Assembly (NCBI RefSeq): GCF_001673315.1
Contig: NZ_LZLQ01000058.1
Coordinates: forward strand, 33,169 to 97,168
Direction of reading: 5' to 3'
Length of the DNA: 64,000 bases
Source: Mycobacterium asiaticum
GTDB taxonomy: Bacteria; Actinomycetota; Actinomycetes; Mycobacteriales; Mycobacteriaceae
Shown: one piece after another, positions 48,435 through 56,449 of the stretch
How the letters are laid out: every line of letters begins with the position of its first letter
How positions within the stretch are numbered: position 1 is the stretch's first letter
The notes under the pieces: model-generated
What the model saw: the letters and a program-made list of their open reading frames with translations, nothing else
Database searches by the model: none
What the model was told of the DNA's origin: nothing
Translations under genes and position numbers: made by a program

Positions 48435-49292
48435 GTGGCGAAATCTCGTGGCGGGTCGGCGACTACGCGGGCAAAGGACAGCGACCGGCAACGCGCGTGC
48501 CGGATCCTTGACAACGCCCTCAACGACGGTGAGTTGTCGATGGAGGAGCATCGCGAGCGGGTCAGCATGGCCACCAACGCGGTGACCCTGGACGACCTGC
48601 AGCTTCTGGTTGACGACCTGCAGTCCGCCGAGGTCGCGCCGCCGGTACAGAATGCCGTGGTCAAACAGCGGAAGAAGCCGAACGGGCGGGGCCTCACCGT
48701 AGCGGCCTTCGCGGTCACCGCGTTGCTGGGCATCGCCATCGGGTGGGGTCTGTACGGCAATACCACCTCGCCGCTGGACTTCACCTCCGATCCCGGCGCC
48801 AAATCGGACGGCATCGACCCGGTGGTACTGACACCGCCCAAGCAACTCCACTCCCTCGGCGGATTGACTGGTCTGTTGGAGCAAAGCCGCAAACGATTCG
48901 GCGACACGAAGGGTTACCGCTTGGTGGTCTACCCCACTTACGCGTCGATGGACCGACCCGACCCCGCCGACGAGCGCCGGGTGCTGGATTACACCTACCG
49001 CGGCGGCTGGGGCGATCCGAGTAGCTCCGCAAAGAGCAGCACCGACGGCGCTCTGGTGGATCTCGCCAAGTTCGATGTCAAGACCGTGGTGGGCATCATG
49101 CGCGGCGCACCGGAGACCGTCGGCATGAAGCCGCAAGACGTCAAATCGACATATCTGATCGTGGAACCGGCAAAGGACCCGACCACACCGGGGACGTTGT
49201 CCCTGACCATCTACGTTTCCGGCGACTACGGCAGTGGCTACATCGAGCTGGCCGGTGACGGCACCGTGAAACAGGTCCATTACGTGAGTTGA
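48435..49292 (+). CDS. DUF1707 membrane protein (Rv0048c-like)
   Basis: The 285-residue protein starts with a DUF1707 domain (AKDSDRQRACRILDNALNDGELSMEEHRERVSMATNAVTLDDLQLLVDDLQ), followed by a basic stretch, one membrane segment (LTVAAFAVTALLGIAIGWGLYG) and an exported domain of about 180 residues with KRFGDTKGYRLVVYPTYASMDRPDPADERRVLDYTYRGGWG. DUF1707 proteins are common actinobacterial regulators or scaffolds of unknown role. GTG 48435 was chosen. It is divergent from the Rv0049-ponA1 operon with 135 bp between. Confidence 0.88.
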   Translation: MAKSRGGSATTRAKDSDRQRACRILDNALNDGELSMEEHRERVSMATNAVTLDDLQLLVDDLQSAEVAPPVQNAVVKQRKKPNGRGLTVAAFAVTALLGIAIGWGLYGNTTSPLDFTSDPGAKSDGIDPVVLTPPKQLHSLGGLTGLLEQSRKRFGDTKGYRLVVYPTYASMDRPDPADERRVLDYTYRGGWGDPSSSAKSSTDGALVDLAKFDVKTVVGIMRGAPETVGMKPQDVKSTYLIVEPAKDPTTPGTLSLTIYVSGDYGSGYIELAGDGTVKQVHYVS

Positions 49293-49347
49293 GGGTGTGA
49301 CTAACGGCGCACTAACAGTTGGTGGTGTTGTCGCTAATATATCGGGG

Positions 49348-49375
49348 CGATACGATGACACGAGGCGTCGTATCG
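49348..49375. promoter_or_regulatory. Candidate PadR operator upstream of padR-ino1
   Basis: CGATACGA (49348-49355) and TCGTATCG (49368-49375) are perfect inverted repeats with a 12-bp spacer. They lie 34 bp before the PadR start and cover a TACGAT that could be a -10 element. This fits autoregulation by the PadR protein. Confidence 0.55.
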
Positions 49376-49408
49376 TCGTAATCAGTCGCATAAAGAGGGG
49401 GTGAACCG

Positions 49409-49951
49409 GTGCTGGAACTTGCCATTCTTGGTCTCCTCATCGAGTCACCGATGCACGGCTACGAGCTGCGTAAGCGTCTGACAGGCCTGCTCGGAGCGTT
49501 CCGCGCGTTCTCGTACGGTTCGCTGTATCCCGCGCTGCGCCGCATGCAGACCGACGGGCTGATTGCCGAAAACGCCGCTCCAGCCGGGACACCGGTCCGA
49601 CGGGCACGCCGGGTCTACCAGTTGACCGACGCGGGTCGCCGGCGCTTCGGCGAACTGGTCGCCGACACCGGACCGCACAACTACACCGACGACGGCTTCG
49701 GGGTGCACCTGGCTTTTTTCAACCGCACTCCCGCGGAGGCGCGGATGCGCATCCTGGAGGGCCGGCGCCGTCAGGTCGAGGAGCGGCGAGAGGGTCTGCG
49801 CGAGGCGGTGGCGCGGGCCAGCAGTTCGTTCGACCGCTACACCCGTCAGCTGCATCAACTCGGCCTTGAGTCCAGCGAGCGGGAAGTCAAGTGGCTCAAC
49901 GAGCTCATCGCCGCGGAGCTAGCGGCACCCAATCACGCCGAACAGACGTGA
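49409..49951 (+). CDS. PadR-family transcriptional regulator (Rv0047c-like)
   Basis: A 180-residue PadR repressor with the winged helix [53 protein letters not shown], the wing [21 protein letters not shown], and a C-terminal helical domain rich in Arg and Glu for dimerisation ([27 protein letters not shown]). The start is GTG 49409 after gaggggg. It lies 61 bp upstream of ino1 on the same strand and a palindrome stands before it, so it likely controls its own operon including inositol synthesis. Confidence 0.92.
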   Translation: MLELAILGLLIESPMHGYELRKRLTGLLGAFRAFSYGSLYPALRRMQTDGLIAENAAPAGTPVRRARRVYQLTDAGRRRFGELVADTGPHNYTDDGFGVHLAFFNRTPAEARMRILEGRRRQVEERREGLREAVARASSSFDRYTRQLHQLGLESSEREVKWLNELIAAELAAPNHAEQT

Positions 49952-50012
49952 ATTCGCGACATCCAGAACGAACAACTTAGACAGCAGAGTTACGAGGTTA
50001 GGAGAACGCCCA

Positions 50013-51107
50013 ATGAGTGAGCAGAACGCGCCACAGGCGTCTGAGGTACGGGTCGCCATCGTCGGCGTCGGCAACTGCGCGTCCTCGCTGGTTCAGGGCG
50101 TCCAGTACTACTACGAGGCCGACGAGAACAGCACCGTGCCCGGGCTGATGCATGTGACGTTCGGCCAGTATCACGTCCGCGACGTCAAGTTCGTGGCCGC
50201 TTTCGACGTCGACGCCAAGAAGGTCGGCTTCGACCTCTCCGAAGCGATCTTCGCCTCGGAGAACAACACGATCAAAATCGCCGACGTGCCACCGACCAAT
50301 GTGACGGTGCAGCGCGGTCCGACGCTCGACGGCATCGGCAAGTACTACGCCGACACCATCGACGTGTCCGACGCCGAACCCGTCGATGTGGTCCAGGCGC
50401 TCAAGGACGCCAAGGTCGATGTGCTGGTCTCGTACCTCCCGGTCGGCTCCGAAGAGGCGGACAAGTTCTACGCTCAGTGCGCCATCGACGCCGGCGTGGC
50501 ATTCGTCAACGCACTGCCGGTCTTCATCGCCTCGGACCCCGTGTGGGCCAAGAAGTTCGCCGACGCCGGTGTGCCGATCGTCGGAGACGACATCAAGAGC
50601 CAGGTCGGTGCGACCATCACCCACCGCGTGATGGCCAAGCTGTTCGAGGACCGCGGCGTGCAGCTGGACCGGACCATGCAGCTCAATGTCGGCGGCAACA
50701 TGGACTTCCTCAACATGCTCGAGCGCGAGCGTCTGGAATCCAAGAAGATCTCCAAGACCCAGGCCGTCACCAGCAACCTGCAGCGTGAGTTCAAGACCAA
50801 AGACGTGCACATCGGCCCGTCCGATCACGTCGGCTGGCTCGACGACCGCAAGTGGGCCTACGTGCGACTGGAAGGCCGTGCCTTCGGCGACGTGCCGCTG
50901 AACCTGGAGTACAAGCTCGAGGTGTGGGACTCGCCGAACTCTGCGGGCGTCATCATCGACGCGGTGCGGGCGGCCAAGATCGCCAAGGACCGCGGCATCG
51001 GCGGCCCGGTGATCCCCGCGTCGGCGTACCTGATGAAGAGCCCGCCCGAGCAGCTCCCGGACGACATCGCTCGTGCGCAACTCGAAGAGTTCATCATCGA
51101 GGGCTGA
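50013..51107 (+). CDS. ino1: Inositol-3-phosphate synthase
   Basis: Ino1 converts glucose 6-phosphate to inositol 3-phosphate with NAD, the first step toward phosphatidylinositol, lipomannan and mycothiol. The 364-residue protein is of the short actinobacterial type. It shows the NAD motif [52 protein letters not shown], and the active-site block [33 protein letters not shown]. The C terminus [25 protein letters not shown] is family-typical. A ribosome binding site (ttaggagaac) precedes the ATG. Confidence 0.97.
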   Translation: MSEQNAPQASEVRVAIVGVGNCASSLVQGVQYYYEADENSTVPGLMHVTFGQYHVRDVKFVAAFDVDAKKVGFDLSEAIFASENNTIKIADVPPTNVTVQRGPTLDGIGKYYADTIDVSDAEPVDVVQALKDAKVDVLVSYLPVGSEEADKFYAQCAIDAGVAFVNALPVFIASDPVWAKKFADAGVPIVGDDIKSQVGATITHRVMAKLFEDRGVQLDRTMQLNVGGNMDFLNMLERERLESKKISKTQAVTSNLQREFKTKDVHIGPSDHVGWLDDRKWAYVRLEGRAFGDVPLNLEYKLEVWDSPNSAGVIIDAVRAAKIAKDRGIGGPVIPASAYLMKSPPEQLPDDIARAQLEEFIIEG

Positions 51108-51124
51108 CTCGTAGAGTCACAAGG

Positions 51125-52027
51125 GTGACCGACACCTCGCCCGACGAACTCACCGGACTGTCCGAGTTTGACCTGCTGGCCGAAAACGCCGAGCAAGCGG
51201 GTGTTACAGGCCCCCTGCCGCAGGTAGAACGGGTGACCGCGGGTGCCGTCAGCGCGCTGCGCTGGGGTGATTCCGACCCTCGCGTGATCTTCCTGCACGG
51301 TGGCGGGCAGAACGCCCACACCTGGGACACCGTGATCGTCGGCCTCGGCGAGCCGGCGCTGGCCGTGGATCTACCCGGGCACGGGCACTCCGGCTGGCGG
51401 GAGGACGGCGACTACTCCCCCAAGAACAACGCCGACACGCTGGCGCCGGTGTTGCGCGAGCTGGCACCCAGCGCCGAACTCGTGGTCGGCATGTCGCTCG
51501 GCGGGTTGACGGCCATCCGGCTGGGTGCGCTCGCCCCGGATCTGGTCGACGAACTCGTGCTCATCGACGTCACCCCGTCGGCGCTGCAACGGCACTCCGA
51601 AATGACCAAAGAGCAGCAGGGCACCGTGGCGCTGATGCACGGCGAACGGGAGTTTCCCACCTTCCAGGCGATGCTGGACCTGACGATCGCGGCCGCGCCG
51701 CACCGCGAGGTCAAGGCACTGCGCCGTGGCGTTTTCCACAACTCTCGCCGAATGGACAACGGCAACTGGACGTGGCGATACGACGCAATACGCGTGTTTC
51801 CCGACTTCAGCACCCTGTGGGACGACGTGGCCAGCCTTCGAGCGCCGGTGACCCTGATTCGCGGCGGCTCATCGGGCTTCGTCACCGGTGACGACGCCGC
51901 CGAACTCGGCCGGCGTGCACCGCACTTCCGTGCCGCCCACGTCGTCGAGAATTCGGGCCATTCGGTGCAAAGCGACCAACCCCGGGCGCTGATCGAGTTG
52001 GTGCGCGGAGTCATCGCCGCCCGCTGA
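51125..52027 (+). CDS. Alpha/beta hydrolase (Rv0045c-like)
   Basis: The 300-residue protein is an alpha/beta-fold esterase: oxyanion-hole motif FLHGGGQNAHTWD, DLPGHGHSG, nucleophile Ser124 in VVGMSLGGLTA, the acid region in the C-terminal third, and His in ENSGHSVQSDQP. M. tuberculosis Rv0045c, at the same place, hydrolyses short acyl esters. The start is GTG 51125, 17 bp after ino1, so it is probably in the padR-ino1 transcript. The TetR gene follows 13 bp downstream. Confidence 0.9.
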   Translation: MTDTSPDELTGLSEFDLLAENAEQAGVTGPLPQVERVTAGAVSALRWGDSDPRVIFLHGGGQNAHTWDTVIVGLGEPALAVDLPGHGHSGWREDGDYSPKNNADTLAPVLRELAPSAELVVGMSLGGLTAIRLGALAPDLVDELVLIDVTPSALQRHSEMTKEQQGTVALMHGEREFPTFQAMLDLTIAAAPHREVKALRRGVFHNSRRMDNGNWTWRYDAIRVFPDFSTLWDDVASLRAPVTLIRGGSSGFVTGDDAAELGRRAPHFRAAHVVENSGHSVQSDQPRALIELVRGVIAAR

Positions 52028-52040
52028 GGTCCACCGTCGG

Positions 52041-52640
52041 ATGACCAATAGCGATCGAGCCAGGCCCGCCGGGCGGCCGCGTGACACGTCCATCGATGAC
52101 CGGGTGCTGTCGGCGACACGTGAATTGCTGCTCGAGGTCGGCTGGGACGACCTGAGCGTGCGCCTGGTCGCCGCGCGGGCCGGAGTAGGGCGGTCCAGCC
52201 TGAGCCGACGCTGGTCTTCCAAAGCGGAGCTGGTGTTGCACGCGATCCTGGGGGAAACCCCCGACCTGGCACCGTTCGAAGGCACTGACCTGGCGGGCTG
52301 GATCGAATGGGTGGTCCGCGGCAGCCATGAGCTGTTCAGCCGTGCCGACGTACGGACGGCGGTACCGGGCCTGCTGCTGGCCCTGCAGGAGAATGACGAC
52401 CTTCGAAAGACGCTGTGGACCGCGTTCAGCGGTCCGGCCGCAGAACTGTTCGCCGACAAGGTACAGGCCACCACCCGCCGGCAGCGGCAACGCGCTGAGC
52501 TCGACGCGCGTGCGACCCTGGCGATGGCGGCGGGCGCCGCGCTGTTTCTGACAACCGTTGCGGCCGAAGACGATTCGCAGGCCTTACGGAATCGGATAGC
52601 GCAGCTGCTGACGACGGCGATGCGGCCGGACGGCGGTTAG
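52041..52640 (+). CDS. TetR family transcriptional regulator
   Basis: A 199-residue TetR protein with the HTH ATRELLLEVGWDDLSVRLVAARAGVGRSSLSRRWSSKAELVLHAIL. The C-terminal domain has LAPFEGTDLAGWIEWVVRGSHELFSRADVRTAVPGLLLALQEN, as in the TetR_C11-type group. It is not found at this position in M. tuberculosis. It is followed by an SDR and an OYE on the same strand and a palindrome lies just after its stop, so it probably regulates that pair. Confidence 0.87.
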   Translation: MTNSDRARPAGRPRDTSIDDRVLSATRELLLEVGWDDLSVRLVAARAGVGRSSLSRRWSSKAELVLHAILGETPDLAPFEGTDLAGWIEWVVRGSHELFSRADVRTAVPGLLLALQENDDLRKTLWTAFSGPAAELFADKVQATTRRQRQRAELDARATLAMAAGAALFLTTVAAEDDSQALRNRIAQLLTTAMRPDGG

Positions 52641-52647
52641 TGCTAAC

Positions 52648-52672
52648 GTTACGAGACCAGTGGAATCGTAAC
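52648..52672. promoter_or_regulatory. Candidate TetR operator before the SDR-OYE pair
   Basis: GTTACGA (52648-52654) and TCGTAAC (52666-52672) are perfect 7-bp arms around an 11-bp spacer in the 60 bp between the TetR stop and the SDR start. It implies a second promoter for the two enzyme genes. Confidence 0.5.
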
Positions 52673-52700
52673 TCTAGAGCGCGGGCCGGGCTGCACATAC

Positions 52701-53552
52701 ATGGGGATTTACGCGATCAGCGGATCGGCGTCGGGAATGGGCCGCGCCGCCGCGAACCGGTTGCGCGCCGAAGGTCACACCGTCATCGGAGTCGACCTCA
52801 GAGACGCTGAAGTGCTGGCCGACCTCTCGTCGGCGGAAGGCCGCGCGCAGGCGGCGGGCGCGGTGCTCGCGGCCACCGACGGCCGGCTCGACGGCGCCGT
52901 CCTGGCTGCCGGTATCGGCCCCACTCCCGGCAATCTCGGCCGCATCGCGGAAGTGAACTACCTCGGAGTGGTGGAACTCCTCGAACAGTGGCGGCCCGCG
53001 CTGGCCGCTGCGAACGGGGCGAAAGTTGTTGTGGTGTCCAGCAACTCGACGACCACCACTCCGATGGTCCCGCGCCGGACGGTACGCGCACTGTTGGCCG
53101 GTGATGTCGATCGGGCGGTGCGCAGCGTACGGATCTTCGGACCAGCCCGGCCGGCCATCGTCTACGCCGCATCCAAGGTCGCGGTCAGCCGGTGGTTGCG
53201 CCGGCAGGCGATCCGAACCGATTGGGCCGGAGCCGGCATCCGGCTGAATGCTCTGGCACCCGGCGCGGTGCTGACGCCACTGCTCGAGCAGCAGTTGGCC
53301 GATCCCCGGCAGCGCCGGGCCGTGCAGCGCTTCCCGGTTCCGGTCGGCGGCTTCGGCGACCCGGAGCAGCTGGCCCAGTGGATCTGTTTCATGCTTTCAG
53401 GTTCGGCCGACTTCCTCTGCGGCAGTATCGTTTTCGTCGACGGCGGAACCGACGCACACTTTCGCGGTGACGATTGGCCGCGCCCCGTCCCCGCTCGCCA
53501 CGTCGCCGGCTACCTGCGGAAGTTTCTGATGCCACGCTTTGACCGGCGATAA
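52701..53552 (+). CDS. SDR resembling 3-alpha-hydroxysteroid dehydrogenase/carbonyl reductase
   Basis: The 283-residue SDR has ISGSASGMGRAAANRLRAEGHTVIGVDLRDAEVLADLSSAEGRAQA, which recalls the HsdA-type 3-alpha-hydroxysteroid dehydrogenase (cofactor loop, then DLRDAEV.ADLS..EGR). Catalytic residues are Ser in VVVSSNSTT, and YAASK as YxxxK; LNALAPGAVLTPLL and the late IVFVDGGTDA are typical. An extra loop of about 25 residues precedes the Tyr. With the downstream OYE it may reduce a steroid or similar ring ketone; this is inference. Start ATG 52701. Confidence 0.82.
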   Translation: MGIYAISGSASGMGRAAANRLRAEGHTVIGVDLRDAEVLADLSSAEGRAQAAGAVLAATDGRLDGAVLAAGIGPTPGNLGRIAEVNYLGVVELLEQWRPALAAANGAKVVVVSSNSTTTTPMVPRRTVRALLAGDVDRAVRSVRIFGPARPAIVYAASKVAVSRWLRRQAIRTDWAGAGIRLNALAPGAVLTPLLEQQLADPRQRRAVQRFPVPVGGFGDPEQLAQWICFMLSGSADFLCGSIVFVDGGTDAHFRGDDWPRPVPARHVAGYLRKFLMPRFDRR

Positions 53553-53569
53553 CCAGGTGATATGTTTCG

Positions 53570-54754
53570 GTGCCAATGGTATCGAAACTTGCATTTGTCC
53601 CGATGCGGCTCGGTCCTCTGACGCTGAAAAACCGCTTCATCAAGGCGGCGACGTTCGAGGGCGTGATGCCACGCGGGCAAGTCACCGACGCACTCGTCGA
53701 CTTCCACACCGAGGTTGCCCGCGGCGGGGCGGCCATGACCACCGTTGCCTACTGCGCGATCTCCCCGGGCGGACGAGTGCACCGCGATACCGTCGTGCTC
53801 GACAACGATCGGGTACCGCAGCTGCGCCGCCTGACAGATGCCGTTCACGCCGCGGGCGCACTGGTGTGCGCGCAAATCGGACATGCGGGGCTGGTGGCCA
53901 ACACGCTGTCGAACCAGACGGCGACCCTGGCCCCGTCCACCCGCCTCAGCGCGCCGGCCATGGGTTTGGTCCGCGCGGCCACCCCCGATCAGCTCGAGGC
54001 GGTGGTCGACGACTTCGGAGCGGCCGCCCGCAATGCCGTCGAAGCCGGGTTCGACGCGATCGAAATCCACATGGGCCACGGCTACCTGCTCAGCTCGTTC
54101 TTCAGCCCGAGCCTGAACAAGCGGCGGGACAGCTACGGCGGCGACACCACCCGGCGCGCCGAGTTGGCCCGGCGGGTAGCCGAGCGGGTTCGGCGCACCG
54201 CCGGCCCGTCCGTTGCGATCACTGCGAAATTCAACATGGACGACGGGGTACGCCGCGGGTTCTGGCTCACCGACAGCCTGCCCACGGCCCGCCTACTGCA
54301 ATCCGACGGACACCTGGACGCGCTGCAACTGACCGGCGGCAGTTCGCTGCAGAACCCCATGTACTACTTCCGAGGCGACGTTCCGCTCGACGAATTCATC
54401 GCCTCGCAACCGCGAGCGGTCGGGCTCGGCCTGCGCGTCATCGGTCGCCGCATGTTTCGCAGCTACCCGTTCGAAGAAGCTTTCTTCCTCCCGCTCGCCC
54501 GACAGTTTCGTGCGGCCCTGTCCATGCCGCTGATCCTGCTTGGCGGAATCAACCGGCTCGACACCGTCGAAGGAGCGCTTGCCGAGGGCTTCGAATTCGT
54601 CGCGATGGCCCGGGCCCTGCTGCGAGACCCGCATCTGGTCAACAGTTTTCATCGGGGGGCGGCCACCGAGGGCCTGTGCGTCCACTGCATGAAGTGCATG
54701 CCCACCGTATACACCGGGACGCATTGTGTTGTGCGCCAGTACAGCAGCGTCTGA
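53570..54754 (+). CDS. NADH:flavin oxidoreductase (old yellow enzyme family)
   Basis: The 394-residue protein is an FMN TIM barrel: PMRLGPLTLKNRFIKAATFEG, AQIGHAG, FDAIEIHMGHGYLLSSFFSPSLNKRRDSYGGD, and LLGGINRLDTVEGALAEGFEFVAMARALLRDP. A Cys-rich end, CVHCMKCMPTVYTGTHC, looks like the Fe-S site of dienoyl-CoA reductases, but the flavodoxin-like domains that follow in those enzymes are missing. It probably reduces an activated alkene. The GTG at 53570 has AGGTGA 9 bp before; an ATG is at 53576. It follows the SDR by 17 bp, as an operon. Confidence 0.88.
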   Translation: MPMVSKLAFVPMRLGPLTLKNRFIKAATFEGVMPRGQVTDALVDFHTEVARGGAAMTTVAYCAISPGGRVHRDTVVLDNDRVPQLRRLTDAVHAAGALVCAQIGHAGLVANTLSNQTATLAPSTRLSAPAMGLVRAATPDQLEAVVDDFGAAARNAVEAGFDAIEIHMGHGYLLSSFFSPSLNKRRDSYGGDTTRRAELARRVAERVRRTAGPSVAITAKFNMDDGVRRGFWLTDSLPTARLLQSDGHLDALQLTGGSSLQNPMYYFRGDVPLDEFIASQPRAVGLGLRVIGRRMFRSYPFEEAFFLPLARQFRAALSMPLILLGGINRLDTVEGALAEGFEFVAMARALLRDPHLVNSFHRGAATEGLCVHCMKCMPTVYTGTHCVVRQYSSV

Positions 54755-54789
54755 GTTCGCCGGCGCGACACGCGCCTACGGTGGTTGTC

Positions 54790-55590
54790 ATGACTTCCAC
54801 CGCTCAACCCGCCGTCCCTATCCGCATCGGCGTCCAGCTGCAACCACAGCATGCCCCGCGCTACCGCGATATCCGCGACGCCGTTCGGCGCTGCGAAGAC
54901 ATCGGTGTCGATGTGGCCTTCAACTGGGATCACTTCTTCCCGCTCTACGGTGATCCCGACGGTGCCCACTTCGAATGCTGGACGATGCTGGCGGCCTGGG
55001 CCGAGCAGACGTCGCACATTCAGATCGGCGCGCTGGTGACGTGCAATTCCTACCGGAATCCCGAACTGCTGGCCGACATGGCGCGCACGGTAGACCACAT
55101 CTCCGACGGTCGGCTCATTCTGGGCATCGGATCCGGCTGGAAGCAGAAGGATTACGACGAGTACGGCTACGAGTTCGGCACCGCGGGCAGTCGGCTCGAC
55201 GACTTGGCCGGTGCCCTCCCCCGCATCACCTCGCGACTGGCCAAGTTGAACCCGGCGCCCACCCGGCACATCCCGGTATTGATCGGCGGCGGCGGCGAAC
55301 GCAAGACGCTGCGGCTGGTTGCCGAGCACGCTGATGTGTGGCACAGCTTCAGCTCCGCGGACGAATATCCGCCCAAGTCGGAGGTCCTGGCCAAGCACTG
55401 CGAAGCGGTCGGCCGAGACCCGGCCAGTATCGAGCGGTCCGCGGGGGTCGGTGGCGGAGCCGACCTGATCGCCAACGCTGAAGCCCTGGCCGATCTCGGA
55501 GTCACCCTGCTGACGGTCGGCTGCGATGGGCCCGACTACGACCTGAAGGACGCCGAAGCGCTGTGTCGGTGGCGCGACAGCTCGCGCTGA
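54790..55590 (+). CDS. F420-dependent luciferase-like oxidoreductase (Rv0044c-like)
   Basis: The 266-residue protein is an LLM-class TIM barrel: IRIGVQLQPQHAPRYRDIRDAVRRCEDIGVDVAFNWDHFFPLYG, VTCNSYRNPELLADMARTVDHISDGRLILGIGSGWKQKDYDEYGYEFGTAGSRLDDL, and PVLIGGGGERKTLRLVAEHADVW. These are standard mycobacterial F420-dependent features; the substrate is not known. The ATG at 54790 was used. It corresponds to Rv0044c and lies 35 bp after the OYE gene. Confidence 0.9.
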   Translation: MTSTAQPAVPIRIGVQLQPQHAPRYRDIRDAVRRCEDIGVDVAFNWDHFFPLYGDPDGAHFECWTMLAAWAEQTSHIQIGALVTCNSYRNPELLADMARTVDHISDGRLILGIGSGWKQKDYDEYGYEFGTAGSRLDDLAGALPRITSRLAKLNPAPTRHIPVLIGGGGERKTLRLVAEHADVWHSFSSADEYPPKSEVLAKHCEAVGRDPASIERSAGVGGGADLIANAEALADLGVTLLTVGCDGPDYDLKDAEALCRWRDSSR

Positions 55591-55690
55591 TCCTTATGCG
55601 ATCGACGAAACATCTCTCCGCGCCGCTCTCGTCGTGAGAAACTGGCCGCGCTAGCGGCCGCGGGCCGTCCGGAAGAGACTGCAAGGACTG

Positions 55691-56395
55691 ATGCCGAAGA
55701 AATACGGGGTCAAAGAAAAAGACCAAGTTGTGACGCACATTCTCAACCTGGTGTTGACCGGGACGCTGCGCAGTGGCGATCGCGTCGACCGCAACGAGAT
55801 CGCCCAGGGGCTCGGCATCAGCCGGGTACCCATCCAAGAAGCACTGGTTCAGTTGGAACACGACGGTATCGTTTCGACTCGCTATCACCGGGGCGCGTTC
55901 ATCGAGCGGTTCGACGAGGCAACCGTGCTCGAACACCACGAACTCGACGGCCTCCTCAACGGCATCGCGTCAGCGCGGGCGGCAGCCAACCCGACGCCCC
56001 GGATCCTGGGCGAACTCGACGCGCTGCTCCGGTCGCTGCGGGTCGCCCAGGAACCGCGCACCTTCGCCGAGATCGCGTGGGAGTACCGGCGCGTGGTCAA
56101 TGACGAGTACGCCGGGCCACGCCTGCACGCCACCATCCGCGCCTCGCAGAATCTCATCCCCCGGGTCTTCTTCATGACCTACCAGCACAGCCGCGACGAC
56201 ATGCTGCCGTTCTACGAAGCTGAGAATGACGCGATCCACCGGCGCGACCCGCGAGCCGCTCGGGCCGCCTGTGTGGGGCGCGCTGAGCTGATGGCCAAGA
56301 CGATGGTTGCCGAGCTGTGCAGACGCGGGGTGTTCGCTTCCCGCGAATGTTCGGAAACCTCTGTCGCGCAATCACCTTCAGTTCCGGCCGGTTAG
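55691..56395 (+). CDS. GntR/FadR-family regulator (Rv0043c-like)
   Basis: A 234-residue FadR/FCD-type regulator. The N-terminal winged helix is [62 protein letters not shown], and the all-helical FCD domain follows, with metal-ligand-like positions poorly conserved. Rv0043c is the counterpart. A GC palindrome GGCCGC-GCTA-GCGGCC lies at 55644-55659, 32 bp before the start. The ABC transporter genes that follow are a possible target. Confidence 0.88.
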   Translation: MPKKYGVKEKDQVVTHILNLVLTGTLRSGDRVDRNEIAQGLGISRVPIQEALVQLEHDGIVSTRYHRGAFIERFDEATVLEHHELDGLLNGIASARAAANPTPRILGELDALLRSLRVAQEPRTFAEIAWEYRRVVNDEYAGPRLHATIRASQNLIPRVFFMTYQHSRDDMLPFYEAENDAIHRRDPRAARAACVGRAELMAKTMVAELCRRGVFASRECSETSVAQSPSVPAG

Positions 56396-56449
56396 CCCGC
56401 GGGTGTCGTCGATCGTGTTCTAGAACGTCACCGCAGAGGACTGGCTACG

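Noticed and set aside
48300..49391. N-terminal extension of the Rv0049-like frame to 508 codons
   Set aside because: The extension is antisense to the DUF1707 gene and the conserved protein begins at GTG 48299.
53539..54789. Upstream extension of the luciferase-like gene frame to 683 codons
   Set aside because: It runs through the OYE gene in another frame and has Arg/Pro-rich low-complexity content; the LLM domain starts at 54790.
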